NCBI GenBank assembly: GCA_003427395.1
Contig: BFEA01000076.1
Coordinates: forward strand, 3,127,140-3,154,930
Length of the DNA stretch: 27,791 nt
Direction: 5' to 3'
Origin: Chara braunii
Lineage: Eukaryota > Streptophyta > Charophyceae > Charales > Characeae
This document shows positions 1 to 8,544 of the stretch, one piece after another (positions within the stretch are counted from its first letter, which is position 1; the number at the start of each line of letters is the position of its first letter). The notes beneath the pieces are model-generated. The model had not been told where the DNA came from. It saw nothing but the letters and a program-made list of their open reading frames with translations, and made no database searches. Both the position numbers and the translations under genes were made by a program.

Positions 1-126
1 TTCTATGTTTAGATTCTTCAGATTACCTGCATATTACACTGTCGTTTTTCGTTAATAATAATTAATATTACACTTCTGTGAAGAGGTTTTGTCTCAGTGG
101 TCAATTTAACGTGCTCCTTGTCTGTG

Positions 127-149
127 TCCTCCTCCTCCTCCTCCTCCTC
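127..149. repeat. (TCC)n microsatellite
   Basis: About eight near-perfect TCC/CTC triplets. Short open frames across it read as runs of Ser or Glu and are by-products of the repeat. Confidence 0.9.
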
Positions 150-184
150 GGTTTTCTCCCAGAACTCTGTGCGTTGCCATCGGG

Positions 185-346
185 GGCGAGGTCCAACTAG
201 CAAAGAGGATTCGATTGAACTCCTGAATCTGGACGTGTTTGTGGAGAGGTACAAACTCGCGATTAATCTGCTTTCCTGCATCTAAGCATCAAAGACGTCC
301 AGATTCAGGCACGTTATCCAATCCTCTTTGCTAGTGGGACCTCGCC
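185..346. repeat. Inverted repeat with 52-nt arms (foldback)
   Basis: Arms 185-236 and 295-346 are reverse complements at about 44 of 52 positions, separated by a 58-nt spacer. Most mismatches sit in one symmetric block of 10 positions, and the rest of the stem is nearly perfect. The arms include AATCCTCTTTGCTAG and its complement. A transcript would form a long hairpin. It could be a small foldback element or a pre-miRNA-like structure; no terminal TSD was recognised and no gene overlaps it. Confidence 0.8.
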
Positions 347-480
347 TAAACCTCATTCTGTTGCTGTATCAATACAATATTTGTCGTTAGTTTCATTTCT
401 TCAACTCCTTGAATCGTTATCTTCATGTCTACAAATGTTTATCGTTTAAATGCGTTTTCTTTTTTTTTCTTAATTTTTTT
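347..480. other. AT-rich spacer, no gene seen
   Basis: T-rich DNA with several T homopolymers. No reading frame of note and no recognisable element. Confidence 0.6.
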
Positions 481-677
481 TAGTTTGTCTATACTAGTCT
501 TGTATATAATATATAATAAAATGGTTGGGTTTCCGAAGTAAATTATGCAGGTCTTTCTATTTTTCTTTTTAATTCAAGCTACAGATTGATGGATGGCTGT
601 TTTTTCTTTCTTTCTTAATTTAGTTTGTCTATACTATACTATTTCTATAAATATAAATAATAAAATGGTTGGGTTTC
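481..677. repeat. Two direct repeats of ~55 bp
   Basis: 481-533 and 622-677 both begin TAGTTTGTCTATACT and end AAAATGGTTGGGTTTC, with an AT-rich middle that differs slightly. The second copy abuts the poly(T) tract that ends the LINE. Both copies lie on the same side of the LINE, so they are a local duplication and not its target-site duplication. Confidence 0.75.
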
Positions 678-1862
678 TTTTTTTTTTTTTTCTTTTTTTT
701 TTTTTACAGAAAGGGGCCCTTTAGGGCTTCATTATAACAAGAGGCCGGGAAACCCTCAGCCAACCAACCCGGTAGAGCAACAGTTACTGGGGGCACAGCC
801 CAGCTCAGATGTAGGCATTGGGAGCACTACGACCGCTGCCCTGACAATCCACAACCGTTGATACGAGCAAAATAAGCCTCCCAAGGCCACCAAAGCCACA
901 CAATTCAGAAAAAAGGAAAAAAAGAAAAAGAAGTGGGGGGGGGAAGAGAAGACAAACAACAGGGGAAAAAGAAAACAAAAATAGAAGAAATCAAGAAAGG
1001 AAGAAAGGAGAGAACCTCTGTTACTCTATGTAACCTACCACTCCTACGGATGATCTCTATACAGAATCTAAAACAAAAGGGGTAAAAACTACTAGAGTTC
1101 TTATTTCCTCCCGGCCAGCTGCCTGTCTTGGCCAATCCAACTACCACACGAATCCAGAGCAACAGGAGCTATAAAAGCACCTAATCCGGTGATAGAGAGC
1201 TCCTTCAAGGTCTCTTAGTCTATGGAGGCTCCTTCCGCTTACAGGGTCCAAGCTGCCAATCTCCTGCGATCCTTGTAGCAACCGAGCATCCCAGGTTGGT
1301 CATGGTACAACTATGTTTCGAACAACCACTTGTCTAATGTCACCTGTGTCACTGATTCTGCTTCAGCCAAAGAGCCCCGAAGGCACCATGTTTTACGAAG
1401 CCATCTCAGTCCACTGAGTTTGTTTTCGCTCTGTTGAACTTTCCTTCTCCAATCCGCTAACATCGCTCGTCTGATCCCCTGTTTCACGGATGCGCGGATT
1501 TGTTTGTTGGTACAGTCCTTGTTGTGGAAGGCTTGATCGTTGCGTCCTTGCCAAATCACCAATATCAATACTGCTCTCAGAACTTGAGCCACGTAGCCCC
1601 AACCTTTGTTCACTGATGAACCCGGTGGCAATCCACCCAAGAGAACCCACAGCTTATCCCAAGTTATCGCATTGTCTGAGATTCGTTGCCATTCCTTGAT
1701 TCACCACTTCCAAATTCGCATTGAAGCTGGACAGTCCCACCATAAGTGTACCGTTGATTCAAATGCCCATTGGCAGCGCATGCAGGTAAGATCGAGTGTC
1801 ATTCCATGTTCTGCAAGTGTTACATGCTGCGCCTGCACACGAGGGCCATTTTCCAGGCCCTG
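674..1862 (-). mobile_element. 5'-truncated LINE (non-LTR retrotransposon), 3' end
   Basis: The minus strand reads a LINE C-terminal coding segment (about 1862 to 1311), then a ~600-nt 3' UTR (1310 to 706), then a poly(A) tail seen as plus-strand poly(T) at 674-705. Coding end, UTR and A-tail in this order is the expected anatomy of a LINE 3' end. No reverse transcriptase or endonuclease domain is present, so at least 3-4 kb of the 5' part is missing. Its 5' limit lies near a GAGGGCCATTTTC direct repeat. The UTR holds a purine-rich stretch on the plus strand (902-1010) and no gene. Confidence 0.75.
1311..1862 (-). pseudogene. LINE ORF2 C-terminus with zf-RVT zinc finger, broken
   Basis: Read on the minus strand, the frame carries a finger of the zf-RVT family: CMRC, then 8 residues, then H-x4-C (HLWWDC), followed by PASMRIWKW. 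An in-frame TGA lies at 1701-1703. The same frame continues into WQGRNDQAFHNKD, a W..RN...F pattern typical of the tail downstream of zf-RVT in plant LINEs, and ends at TAG 1311-1313. In intact elements this finger follows the reverse transcriptase and is thought to help nucleic-acid binding during target-primed reverse transcription. Only this tail remains, with one premature stop, so it is a pseudogene fragment. The family call comes from motif pattern, not from a database search. Confidence 0.75.
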
Positions 1863-2032
1863 TGTCCCTCAGGCTGAAAGCCTGAAATTCAGGCTTAAAG
1901 CCTGAAAACCAGGGCCTACAGGCCCCGTGACTGTTCAGCCCGAAATCCTGAAAACAGGGGCCTACAGTCCCTGTGTCGTTTCAGACTAAAATTGGCAATA
2001 GCCTTTTTAGCCTGAAACGAAGGGCCATTTTC
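1842..2032. repeat. Palindromic short-repeat segment bounded by 12-bp direct repeats
   Basis: AGGGCCATTTTC occurs at 1842-1853 and 2021-2032. Between them are several variants of AGGCTGAAAGCCTGAA, a palindrome GCCTGAA-A-TTCAGGC at 1880-1894, and GGGCCT-AC-AGGCCC at 1912-1925. It is a small insertion or local expansion between the LINE fragment and the gypsy fragment. No coding potential is visible. Confidence 0.6.
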
Positions 2033-2050
2033 TCGTCTATAGCCGGTCAT

Positions 2051-2248
2051 TGGAGACGCTCCGCCGCGCCAATACAATGCCAACCACGACAAGTGCGAAT
2101 TGGAGACGCTCCGCCGCGCCAATACAATGCCAACCGCGACAATATTCTTGTTTATAGCCGGTCATTGGAGGATCATCTTGGGCATCTTCGACGAGTGTTG
2201 GAGACGCTCCGCCGCGCCAATACAATGCCAACCACGACAAGTGCGAAT
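2051..2248 (+). repeat. Partial triplication of a 50-bp RT-coding segment
   Basis: TGGAGACGCTCCGCCGCGCC starts at 2051, 2101 and 2199. The first two copies abut: 2051-2100 is complete and 2101-2140 is cut short. The third sits in its expected place in the RT frame. Upstream of both the first and third copies is a version of TATAGCCGGTCATTGGA. In the first, about 33 bp are missing between two TTGGA sites, which suggests a microhomology junction. Confidence 0.85.
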
Positions 2249-3677
2249 TTGTCCGGCAAGAGCTGGAATACTTGGGCCATTTTGTCACACCGGAGGGCAT
2301 CAATCCGCTATCGGACAAGATTCAAGCCATCCAAGAGTGGCCGGAGCCTTGGAACGACACGGATGTTAGTTCGTTCCTTGGCCTCGTCGGCTACTACCAA
2401 CGTTTTATCAAAGGCTACTCGAAGATCGCGACCCACGTGACCAAGCCTCAATGCGAGGATCGGTCGTTTGACTTCGGAGAGGAGGCGCATGAATCGTTTT
2501 TGGCTCTCAAAGCCGCGCTATTATCTGCGGAGGTCTTGCATATATACGTCCCGCTTTTGCCTACGTGTGTCACTATGGATGCGTCCGACTATGGCATTGG
2601 TGCCGTCCTCGAGCAACATGATGGTGTGGACTGGCACCCGGTCGAGTATTTCAGCAAGAAAGTGTCCGTCGTGCATTCCATTGACGATGCACGCAAGAAG
2701 GAGCTCCTCGTCTTCGTCCACGCGCTCAAGCGGTGGCGGCACTTCCTCCTGGTCGAAGCCAATTTCGATGGGTAACGGACGACAATCCATTGGTCTTCTG
2801 TAAGACCGAAGACGCCGTCAACAGCACCATCGCTCAATGGATGGCTTTCATCGACGAGTTCGACGTTTTTCCCGATCACATTCCCGGGAAGTCGAACCGT
2901 TTTGCGGATGCTCTTTCACGGCGTCCGAATCATTGTACCGCCGTCTACTCAACCTTCGAGATCGACGATGACCTGCGGAACAACTTTATCCTCGGCTACC
3001 AAGCCGACCGCGAGTTTCGCGACAAGTACGTGAATTGCTCCTCTCCTAATCCGACGCCTTCTCACTACCGGATCCAAGAGGGGTACTTGCTTGTCCACAC
3101 GCGGGGGAAGGAGCTTTGCGTATCGAGTGATCCTCACTTACGTACACGGCTGCTTGGCGAGTTCCACGACGCTCCCACCATTAGACACTTTGGAGTCAAT
3201 CGCACGATTGGCCGACTTCGCGAGCGATTTTGGTGGCCCGGCCTTCTCGACGATGTCACGCGCTTTTGCGAGTCATGCGAGGTTTGCCGACGCTGCAAAT
3301 CCCGCAACCATCGTCCGTACGGCGAGTTACGACCATTACCAGTCCCGTTGAGGCGAAGGGAAGCGATTGCCATGGACATTACCGGCCCGTTCCCCAAGCA
3401 CAAGACCGGAGTGGATGGGATTCTCACGGTGGTCGACGGACTCACCAAGTTCGCCATGTTTTTGCCTTGTCGCTATCATGCCAAGGCACCAGAGTTGGCC
3501 GAGGTTTTTTACGCCGGTTGGATTCGAACCAAGGGTTACCCCAAGGAGATCGTCTGCGACCGCGACACTCGGTTCATGTTCGATTTTTGGTTGGTGCTCA
3601 TCAAGCGTTGGGGCTCATCTCTCAAGCCTAGTTCAGCTCGCCACCCTCAGACCGATGGCCAAACGGAGAGGGCGCAC
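2149..3677 (+). pseudogene. pol: Ty3/gypsy pol: RT tail, RNase H, integrase (frameshifted)
   Basis: The frame opens with the thumb side of RT (ILVYSRSLEDHLGHLRR, just after where YxDD should be) and shifts by one base near 2215-2230 into the frame carrying KCEFVRQELEYLGH. RNase H is recognisable, with its first catalytic Asp in MDASDYGIGAVL, and shifts again near 2755-2775 into WVTDDNPLVF. Integrase follows in that frame: an HHCC finger (HDAPTIRH then CEVC), core aspartates in AMDITGPFP and CDRDTRF, and the Glu in HPQTDGQTER. The frame stops at TAG 3678-3680. Intact, the protein would make and insert element cDNA. Two single-base shifts and the stop make it inactive. Confidence 0.85.
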
Positions 3678-3680
3678 TAG

Positions 3681-4024
3681 ACCGCACAGGTTCTCCTTCG
3701 GACTGTCATCCGTCCTGACCAGAAGGATTGGGTTGAGCGGCTGCCGGATGTCGAGTTGGCCTACAACTCTTCTATCCACCTGGCTATCGGGATATCGCCT
3801 TTCGAGTTCAAGCACAGTTCACCGGTCACTTCACCGTTGGACACTATTACTCCACGAATGGCCGAGGGCGACAACCATCTTCTTTTCTTGCATCGGATGC
3901 AAGAGCTTCTTGTCAAGGCACGCGACCAGATGGCTAAGACGCAGCAGCGCATGAGCCAGCAGGCCAATCGCCAGCGTTTTCCTTGCCCATTCCGTTGTCG
4001 GGACCGATGGGTTCCGAATGATTT
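3681..4024 (+). pseudogene. pol: Ty3/gypsy integrase C-terminal part after an internal stop
   Basis: The integrase frame continues unbroken past the TAG at 3678-3680, reading TAQVLLRTVIRPDQKDW, then AYNSSIHLAIGISPFE, then a basic MSQQANRQR stretch. Only a nonsense change separates it from the upstream part. The similarity fades after PNDF near 4024, before any complete GPY/F module or chromodomain, and the sequence then enters purine-rich and minisatellite DNA. Confidence 0.75.
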
Positions 4025-4257
4025 CCCATCACTCAAAAGCTTGTATAGAGCGAATTTGTGCACGACAGAGAAATCGGGAATAAGGAGGAACGGGAAGAAA
4101 AAGAGCAAAGGACTAAGTTGGCGAGAGCAACAGCGCCCCGGGTTGGGAACCGCAGGAAAAAGCTAGCAGCGGCAAGAAAACGAGCGCGGAGGCTCGGGCG
4201 TGGAAGGGCGCATCCTGAGGACAAACGGGGCACTAGATTTCGATACAACAGAGGCTA

Positions 4258-4664
4258 AGGGTTCCGCCAACGGGGCTAAGTGTCGGGGGCCGCCGACGGG
4301 GCTAAGTATCGAGGACCGCCGATGGGGCTAAGTGATGAGGGCCGCCGACGGGGCTAAGTATCGGGGACCGCCGACGGGGCTGTGTCGGGGGCAGCCGACG
4401 GGGCTAAGTGTCGGGGACCGCCGATGGGAGTAAGTGTCGGGGGCCGACGACGGGGCTAAGTGTCGGGGACCGCCGATGAGACTAAGTGTCGGGGACCGCC
4501 GACGGGACTAAGTGTCGGGAACCATCGACGGGACTAAGTGTCGGGGACCGCCGACGGGACTAAGTGACGGGGACCACCGACGGGACTAAGTGACGATGAC
4601 CGCTAACGGGACTAAGTGACGGGGACCGCCGACGGGATTAACTGTAGGGGACCATCGGCGGGAC
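4258..4664 (+). repeat. 26-bp minisatellite, block 1 (~16 copies)
   Basis: The unit is approximately GGGGCTAAGTGTCGGGGACC followed by GCCGAC. The middle varies (GTGTCGGGG, GTATCGGGG, GTGACGGGG), and later units change GGGGCTAAG to GGGACTAAG. The unit is GC-rich and imperfect. Confidence 0.9.
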
Positions 4665-4930
4665 AAAAGCCGGCGGTCCACGGTGGAACAAATACCAAGG
4701 ACCACCATGGGACAAGTGGCAGGGACTTGTGACGTCCCAAAAGAAAAATAAAAAGCGATGGGATGAGCAAATAAAAGAGCGAAGGACTAAGCTGGCGAGA
4801 TCAACGACTCCACGGGTTGGGAACCGCAGGAAAGAGCTAGCAGCGGCAGGAAAACGAGTGCGGAGGCTGGGGCGTGGAAGGGCGCAGCCTGAGGACAGAC
4901 GGGGCACTAGATTTCGATACAACAGAGGCC

Positions 4931-5100
4931 AAGGGGTCCGCCGACGGGGCTAAGTATCGGGGACCGTCGACGGGGCTAAGTGTCAGGGGCCGCCGACGGG
5001 ATTAAGTGTCGGGAACCACCGACGGGACTAAGTGTCGGGGACCGCCGACGGGATTAGGTGATGGGGACCGTCGACGGGACTAACTGTCGGGGACCACCGG
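4931..5100 (+). repeat. 26-bp minisatellite, block 2 (~7 copies)
   Basis: Same unit as the block at 4258-4664, in module 2. The last units end in CGGGACTAACTGTCGGGGAC, followed by ACCGGCGGGAC, matching the end of block 1. Confidence 0.9.
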
Positions 5101-5150
5101 CGGGACAAAAGTCGATGGTCCACGACGGAACAAATGCCAAGGACCAGAGT

Positions 5151-5746
5151 GGGACAAGTGGTAGGGACTTGTGACGTCCCAAGAGAAAAATAAAGAGCGA
5201 TGAGATGAGCAAATAATTAAAGCAAGGCGTACTGTCAAGATCGACGATCTTGACGACCAAGAATATTAGCTCCGCTAGTATGGACACTAGTGGGAGCAAT
5301 TGCTGAGGCGGAAAGGGAAAAAAAAAGTGAAGGAAGTTGAAGTGGGAGGCATGGGAGCAATCCGAAAAATCTCGGATCAGCCCCCCCAAGAAAATTGAAT
5401 TAAAAGAGAGTCCATATAAAAATAAGGCCTCTCGGGGTAAATCGGAGTGAGGGAGGCCACTGCGGGAGAGGAATGGGAATAAAAGGAGGCTCCCGTGAGC
5501 ATGAGAAGGCCAAAATTGCAGTCCGGGCTGCAACGGACTGCACCATGAGGAGAGGAAGGGCCGAAATTAAGAAGGAGGGCCTAGAAAAGGGCCTTAACGA
5601 CTGGTTGACACTTGGCATGCAAAAAGAAAAAGAAAAGAAAAAGAAAAATGGGGGAGAATAAGAAAAAATGGGTGAGAGGGAGTGAGTGAGTTGGCCGTCA
5701 GTTGGGACTGCAGCAAGTAGGGACTGACAGGTCCCTACTGTCCGCA
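5151..5746 (+). repeat. Diverged ~0.6-kb repeat, copy 1 (hairpin-rich)
   Basis: Landmarks shared in order with 6591-7179 include GGGACTTG...GTCCC, AATATTAGC...ACTAGTGGG, CTCGGATCAGC, TTGACACTTG and CAGGTCCCTAC. Copy 1 contains stems at 5164-5180 (GGGAC/GTCCC), 5234-5254 (10-bp arms), 5360-5377, 5518-5541 and 5718-5737 (TAGGGAC/GTCCCTA). Open frames on the minus strand are not kept in copy 2. No domain was recognised. Confidence 0.75.
5234..5254. repeat. Perfect 10-bp-arm hairpin
   Basis: GTCAAGATCG, one base, then CGATCTTGAC. The matching place in copy 2 (6672-6700) also folds, with different arm sequence (CACCGTC/GACGGTG). Confidence 0.85.
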
Positions 5747-5810
5747 AATGGAGGGAAAAGAAAATAAAAGAAAAGAAAAAGAAAAAGAAAAAGAAATGGA
5801 GAGGAAAAGA
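5626..5810 (+). repeat. A-rich purine microsatellites (AAAAG/AAAAAG)
   Basis: AAAAAGAAAAAG-type runs at about 5620-5650 and 5755-5810. Minus-strand frames across them read as Phe/Ser-rich artefacts. Confidence 0.8.
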
Positions 5811-5978
5811 CAAAAGGGCACTAACAGTAAAAAATGGTCACTTGGGGAGGTGCATCCGTGGCCAGATTCATTGTGGAATATGGCGGTTGCAATGAACTTG
5901 ATTTTATCTGATTTTTGCAATGTCCCATGCAACCGAAAAACAACGGATTGCATGGGGAAGGAGAAACACATGTTTTAG

Positions 5979-6012
5979 ATACATCCGGAGCCAAAATCAA
6001 CTCCGGATGTAT
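5979..6012. repeat. 12-bp-arm hairpin
   Basis: ATACATCCGGAG, a 10-nt loop, then CTCCGGATGTAT. The arms are perfect complements. Confidence 0.9.
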
Positions 6013-6142
6013 CCGGGAGTTGGCCGTTTTCCTTTCTTTCAAGTAGGGGCTAGTTGTGGGGCATTGGGGCTAGGAAATTGGCCCCTATTGCAGTCCGAGT
6101 TGCAATGGACTGCGTAAGGGAAGGGAAACACATATTCTAGAC

Positions 6143-6172
6143 GCATCCGGACCCAATATTGGGTCCGGATGC
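6143..6172. repeat. Perfect 30-bp palindrome
   Basis: The half-arm GCATCCGGACCCAAT is followed directly by its exact reverse complement. CTAGAC and GTCTAG flank it at 6138-6143 and 6181-6186. It occupies the same place in its ~170-bp unit as the hairpin at 5979-6012. Confidence 0.95.
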
Positions 6173-6590
6173 ACTTGGGAGTCTAGCATTTCATTTCTCT
6201 CTAGTATGGGGCAAGTTGTAGGGCTGAGGGATTAGGGAAAGGAGCATGGATGCCGTCCGAGAAATAACGGACTGCATAAGGATGCCTAGACTAAGGAAAA
6301 ATGAGCCACAACAAGTTCGGAGGGCTAGAAAAAGATGATATCGGCATGGGGCAAGTGGAGACGGTAAACGGCGGCCGCAAGATGAGATCTCGCAGCCAAG
6401 AAGAATTCAGCACATCAGAAGCACCTAAGGGAGGAGTGCTGGAACCTCCAACGGCAAGGGGGTCCCAACAATAAAAATGGGACGTCGTTCGGGATGCCGT
6501 CGGGGACCAAGTGGGCCCAAATAATAAAAATTGAAAATGGGATATGCGCCGGTGGGACTACCAGCGGGATAAGAAAATGGAACTAGTACA

Positions 6591-7179
6591 AGGGAAGTGG
6601 CGGGGACTTGGGTTGTCCCGAGGAAGCCATGAGCCAAGTGCAAAAAAATAAATGATGATGCGAGCGGACGGCACCGTCGAGATCGGGGATCTAGACGGTG
6701 GAAAATATTAGCACCACGAGTGCAAGAACTAGTGGGTGCGATTGGGAGAGCCATGGGAGGAAGGAGGGTGAAATAATAGCGATAGGAGGGCTGTCCAGCA
6801 GTCCGAGATGTCTCGGATCAGCTAGGCACGAGGAAATAGAGCCTCAAGGGGCTCCACATGAGAAAATGGCTGTCTGAAGAAAATCGGAGCAAGGGGGGCT
6901 CAAAATCAGAAATAACGGGAGCAAAATGGAACCCCCTAGGAGCATCTCCGTGATATAACGGCCTAGTAGCTGCTGTGAATCTGGCCTTGAATGGGGTTCC
7001 AAAGGCTAGAAAGAGGATGCACAATTGCTTGACACTTGTCACAACTGAAATAAAGGAAAAGGAGAGAAAAATGGAAGAAAATGGAGGGAGAATGAGACAA
7101 AAAGGGAGAAACGAGTGGAGGGAAATGTGCCAGTCTGTTGGGACTGCCGGAGTAGGGAGTGGCAGGTCCCTACGATGAC
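6591..7179 (+). repeat. Diverged ~0.6-kb repeat, copy 2 (hairpin-rich)
   Basis: Second copy of 5151-5746, offset by about 1,440 bp, with the same order of landmarks and heavy point divergence. Hairpins recur at the same places: 6604-6619 (GGGAC/GTCCC), 6672-6700 (7-bp outer and 5-bp inner stem), 6802-6817 (TCCGAGA/TCTCGGA) and 7153-7172. The two copies could be decayed LTRs or a tandem duplication; the ~0.84 kb between them holds no coding domain. Confidence 0.75.
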
Positions 7180-8340
7180 CTCATCCCTCCTAGATTCAAG
7201 GAGGGCAGTTCGGACTGCAGAGATATGGCCCTTGGGGCATTATCTCTACAAAATTTGAATTAAAAGAGAGAAAATAAGGGGAAATGCAGAAATGAGTTGG
7301 TCGGTTTTCTTTTGGATCATGGATCTGAGATCAGATCTCATGGTGGAGAGGATTTGGCCGTTTTTTTGTGGGCCAGCACAAAACGGCTAGCTCCGGAATG
7401 AGGTGGTAGCCCAAAATGGAAAGAAACAAAAGAGAGAAGAGGACAAAACTGTGCATTTGGCCCAAAAAGAGAGCCAGATGCATCAGAAATTGGGAATGTG
7501 GACTTTGGGGCCCAAAACTGAGGCAAGGGCTACCATGGGGTAGCTCGGAATATTGTGTGCCTTGGATCTCAGCCAGATCGAAGGCTGAAGTTGCACCGCC
7601 ACTTGGAAAAATGCAGCGGCCTACTCAAAAAGAGGCCAAGATCAGAAAAGTCAAGGAAATGGGCCCCTAGGTCCTTGTTTTTCAAGTAAGACTGCCCCTT
7701 GGGCATGGGGACCCTATGAAACAACATTTTTGAAACTGAAAAGAGGCCAAGGGAGGCCAAGGAGTAGTCCGAGTTGGTACCAGCTACTCGGACTGCATGT
7801 ACCTGGCCAAAATAAGGCCCGGGTACCCCCGGGAGGGCCTAGTGGTGAAAAATTGCCTTGGGGGTACCTCGGTTCACTTTGAGGCACATAGGGAAGCCCA
7901 TGGGCCGGGCGGTCACCCTCTTTCAGCCTACATAAGCTGGGAGTTCAGTCCGCCACTCCCACATTTGCATGAGAGGAGCCCATGCTGCCCAAATGAGTCC
8001 GTGAGAGAGTTCTACTCACTTGGACGTGAGAGGAGGGGAACCGCTGCTAGTTGGGAGCTTGGTGATGGTGGAAGGCTAGAGGAGGAGGCCGTAGTGGCTG
8101 GTAGTAGTGAGGAAGGTGTTCCGCCATAGCCCCCAGGCTGTGAGAGAGAAGGGGAGGCTGAAAGGAGTCCCATTAGCCCTCCTAGAGGGAAGGGCTCCAT
8201 AGCCAAAGCAAGAGAGGTCTGCCATAGCTTAAGGAGAAGGTGATAGAGGAGGAGAAGATTAGTTTGAGGAGAGTGGAAGCCATAGCCAGGGAGTGAGCAT
8301 CAAGGGTGAGACTCCACCTGCAAGCCACCAATTGAGGTGA
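7180..8340. other. Non-coding stretch with palindromes, no gene seen
   Basis: Short hairpins include CCCTCC/GGAGGG (about 7185-7205), GCAGT-TCGG-ACTGC (7205-7218), TGAGATC-A-GATCTCA (7326-7340) and AGTCCGAGT/ACTCGGACT around 7768-7792. TTGAATTAAAAGAGAG at about 7256 repeats a string at about 5395. From 8124 to 8287 CCATAGCC or a near form recurs four times, the same octamer found in the 53-bp minisatellite 3.4 kb downstream. The longest plus frame (7797-8129) shows no domain. Confidence 0.6.
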
Positions 8341-8351
8341 GTAGGAGGAAG

Positions 8352-8470
8352 AAGCTTCCTCTTCTTCTTCTTCTTCTTTTCTTCTTCTTCTTCTTCTTCA
8401 TCTTCTTCTTCTTCTTCATCTTCTTCTTCTCCCTCTCCATCTTCCTCCTCCTCCCCCTTATTCTTCTTCA

Positions 8471-8508
<38 letters not shown>

Positions 8509-8535
8509 TTCTTCCTCTCTTCTTTGATCTCCTCC
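8352..8535 (+). repeat. CTT/CTC-rich microsatellite
   Basis: About 180 bp of TTC, CTT and CTC triplets with CAT interruptions. Frames across it are poly-Leu/Phe on plus and poly-Lys/Glu on minus, and are not genes. Confidence 0.95.
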
Positions 8536-8544
8536 ATCTCTTGA

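Larger units (their letters stand above)
2033..4024 (+). mobile_element. Ty3/gypsy retrotransposon fragment (pol only)
   Basis: A plus-strand pol remnant running from the end of reverse transcriptase through RNase H to integrase. No gag, protease, RT active site, primer binding site or LTR pair was found, so the fragment is truncated on both sides. It differs in sequence from the chromodomain element at 18.4-27.8 kb and lies in the opposite orientation, so it is an independent family. A purine-rich stretch (about 4079-4110) follows the integrase and could be a decayed polypurine tract, but no LTR start could be placed after it. Confidence 0.85.
4104..5225 (+). repeat. Two tandem modules enclosing 26-bp minisatellites
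   Basis: Module 1 (about 4104-4778) and module 2 (about 4779-5225) have the same order: a ~150-bp GC-rich head (AGGACTAAG through GATTTCGATACAACAGAGG), a 26-bp minisatellite, then a tail with GGGACAAAAG and GGGACTTGTGACGTCCC. Module 1 carries about 16 minisatellite units and module 2 about 7, so length change is mainly unit gain or loss. The heads encode similar basic peptides in one frame (ending RFRYNRG), but many differences between them change residues, so I do not call a gene. Confidence 0.8.
5915..6310 (+). repeat. ~170-bp hairpin-bearing repeat, two full copies and a partial
   Basis: Units run about 5915-6089, 6090-6250 and 6251-6310. Each begins with a hairpin: CCCATGCAACCG/CGGATTGCATGGG, then GCAGTCC/GGACTGC, then CCGTCCG/CGGACTG. 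The first two units carry a second, stronger hairpin (5979-6012 and 6143-6172), then a tail with CTAGT.T.GGGC. No coding sequence is visible. From 6311 to 6590 I see only purine-rich unique DNA. Confidence 0.7.

Noticed and set aside
481-677. Direct repeats as the LINE target-site duplication
   Set aside because: Both copies lie on the poly(T) side of the LINE. A TSD needs one copy at each end.
3520-3545. tRNA B-box-like GGTTCGAATCC on the minus strand
   Set aside because: It lies inside the integrase frame of the gypsy fragment, and no A box or acceptor stem pairs around it.
4058-4953. Two similar basic peptides (ending RFRYNRG) as a duplicated gene
   Set aside because: Many of the differences between the two copies change residues, there is no domain, and both run into the minisatellite. 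The DNA duplication explains the similarity.
5054-5813. 159- and 137-aa minus-strand ORFs in the 0.6-kb repeat
   Set aside because: Not kept in the second copy at 6.6-7.2 kb, rich in Phe/Ser from purine tracts, and without any recognised domain.
7992-8035. Hammerhead ribozyme look-alike (ATGAGTCCGTGAG, then a GTCC/GGAC stem)
   Set aside because: The core needs CTGATGA before stem II and GAAA after it. Here the text is CAAATGA and GTGAG, so essential core positions are wrong.
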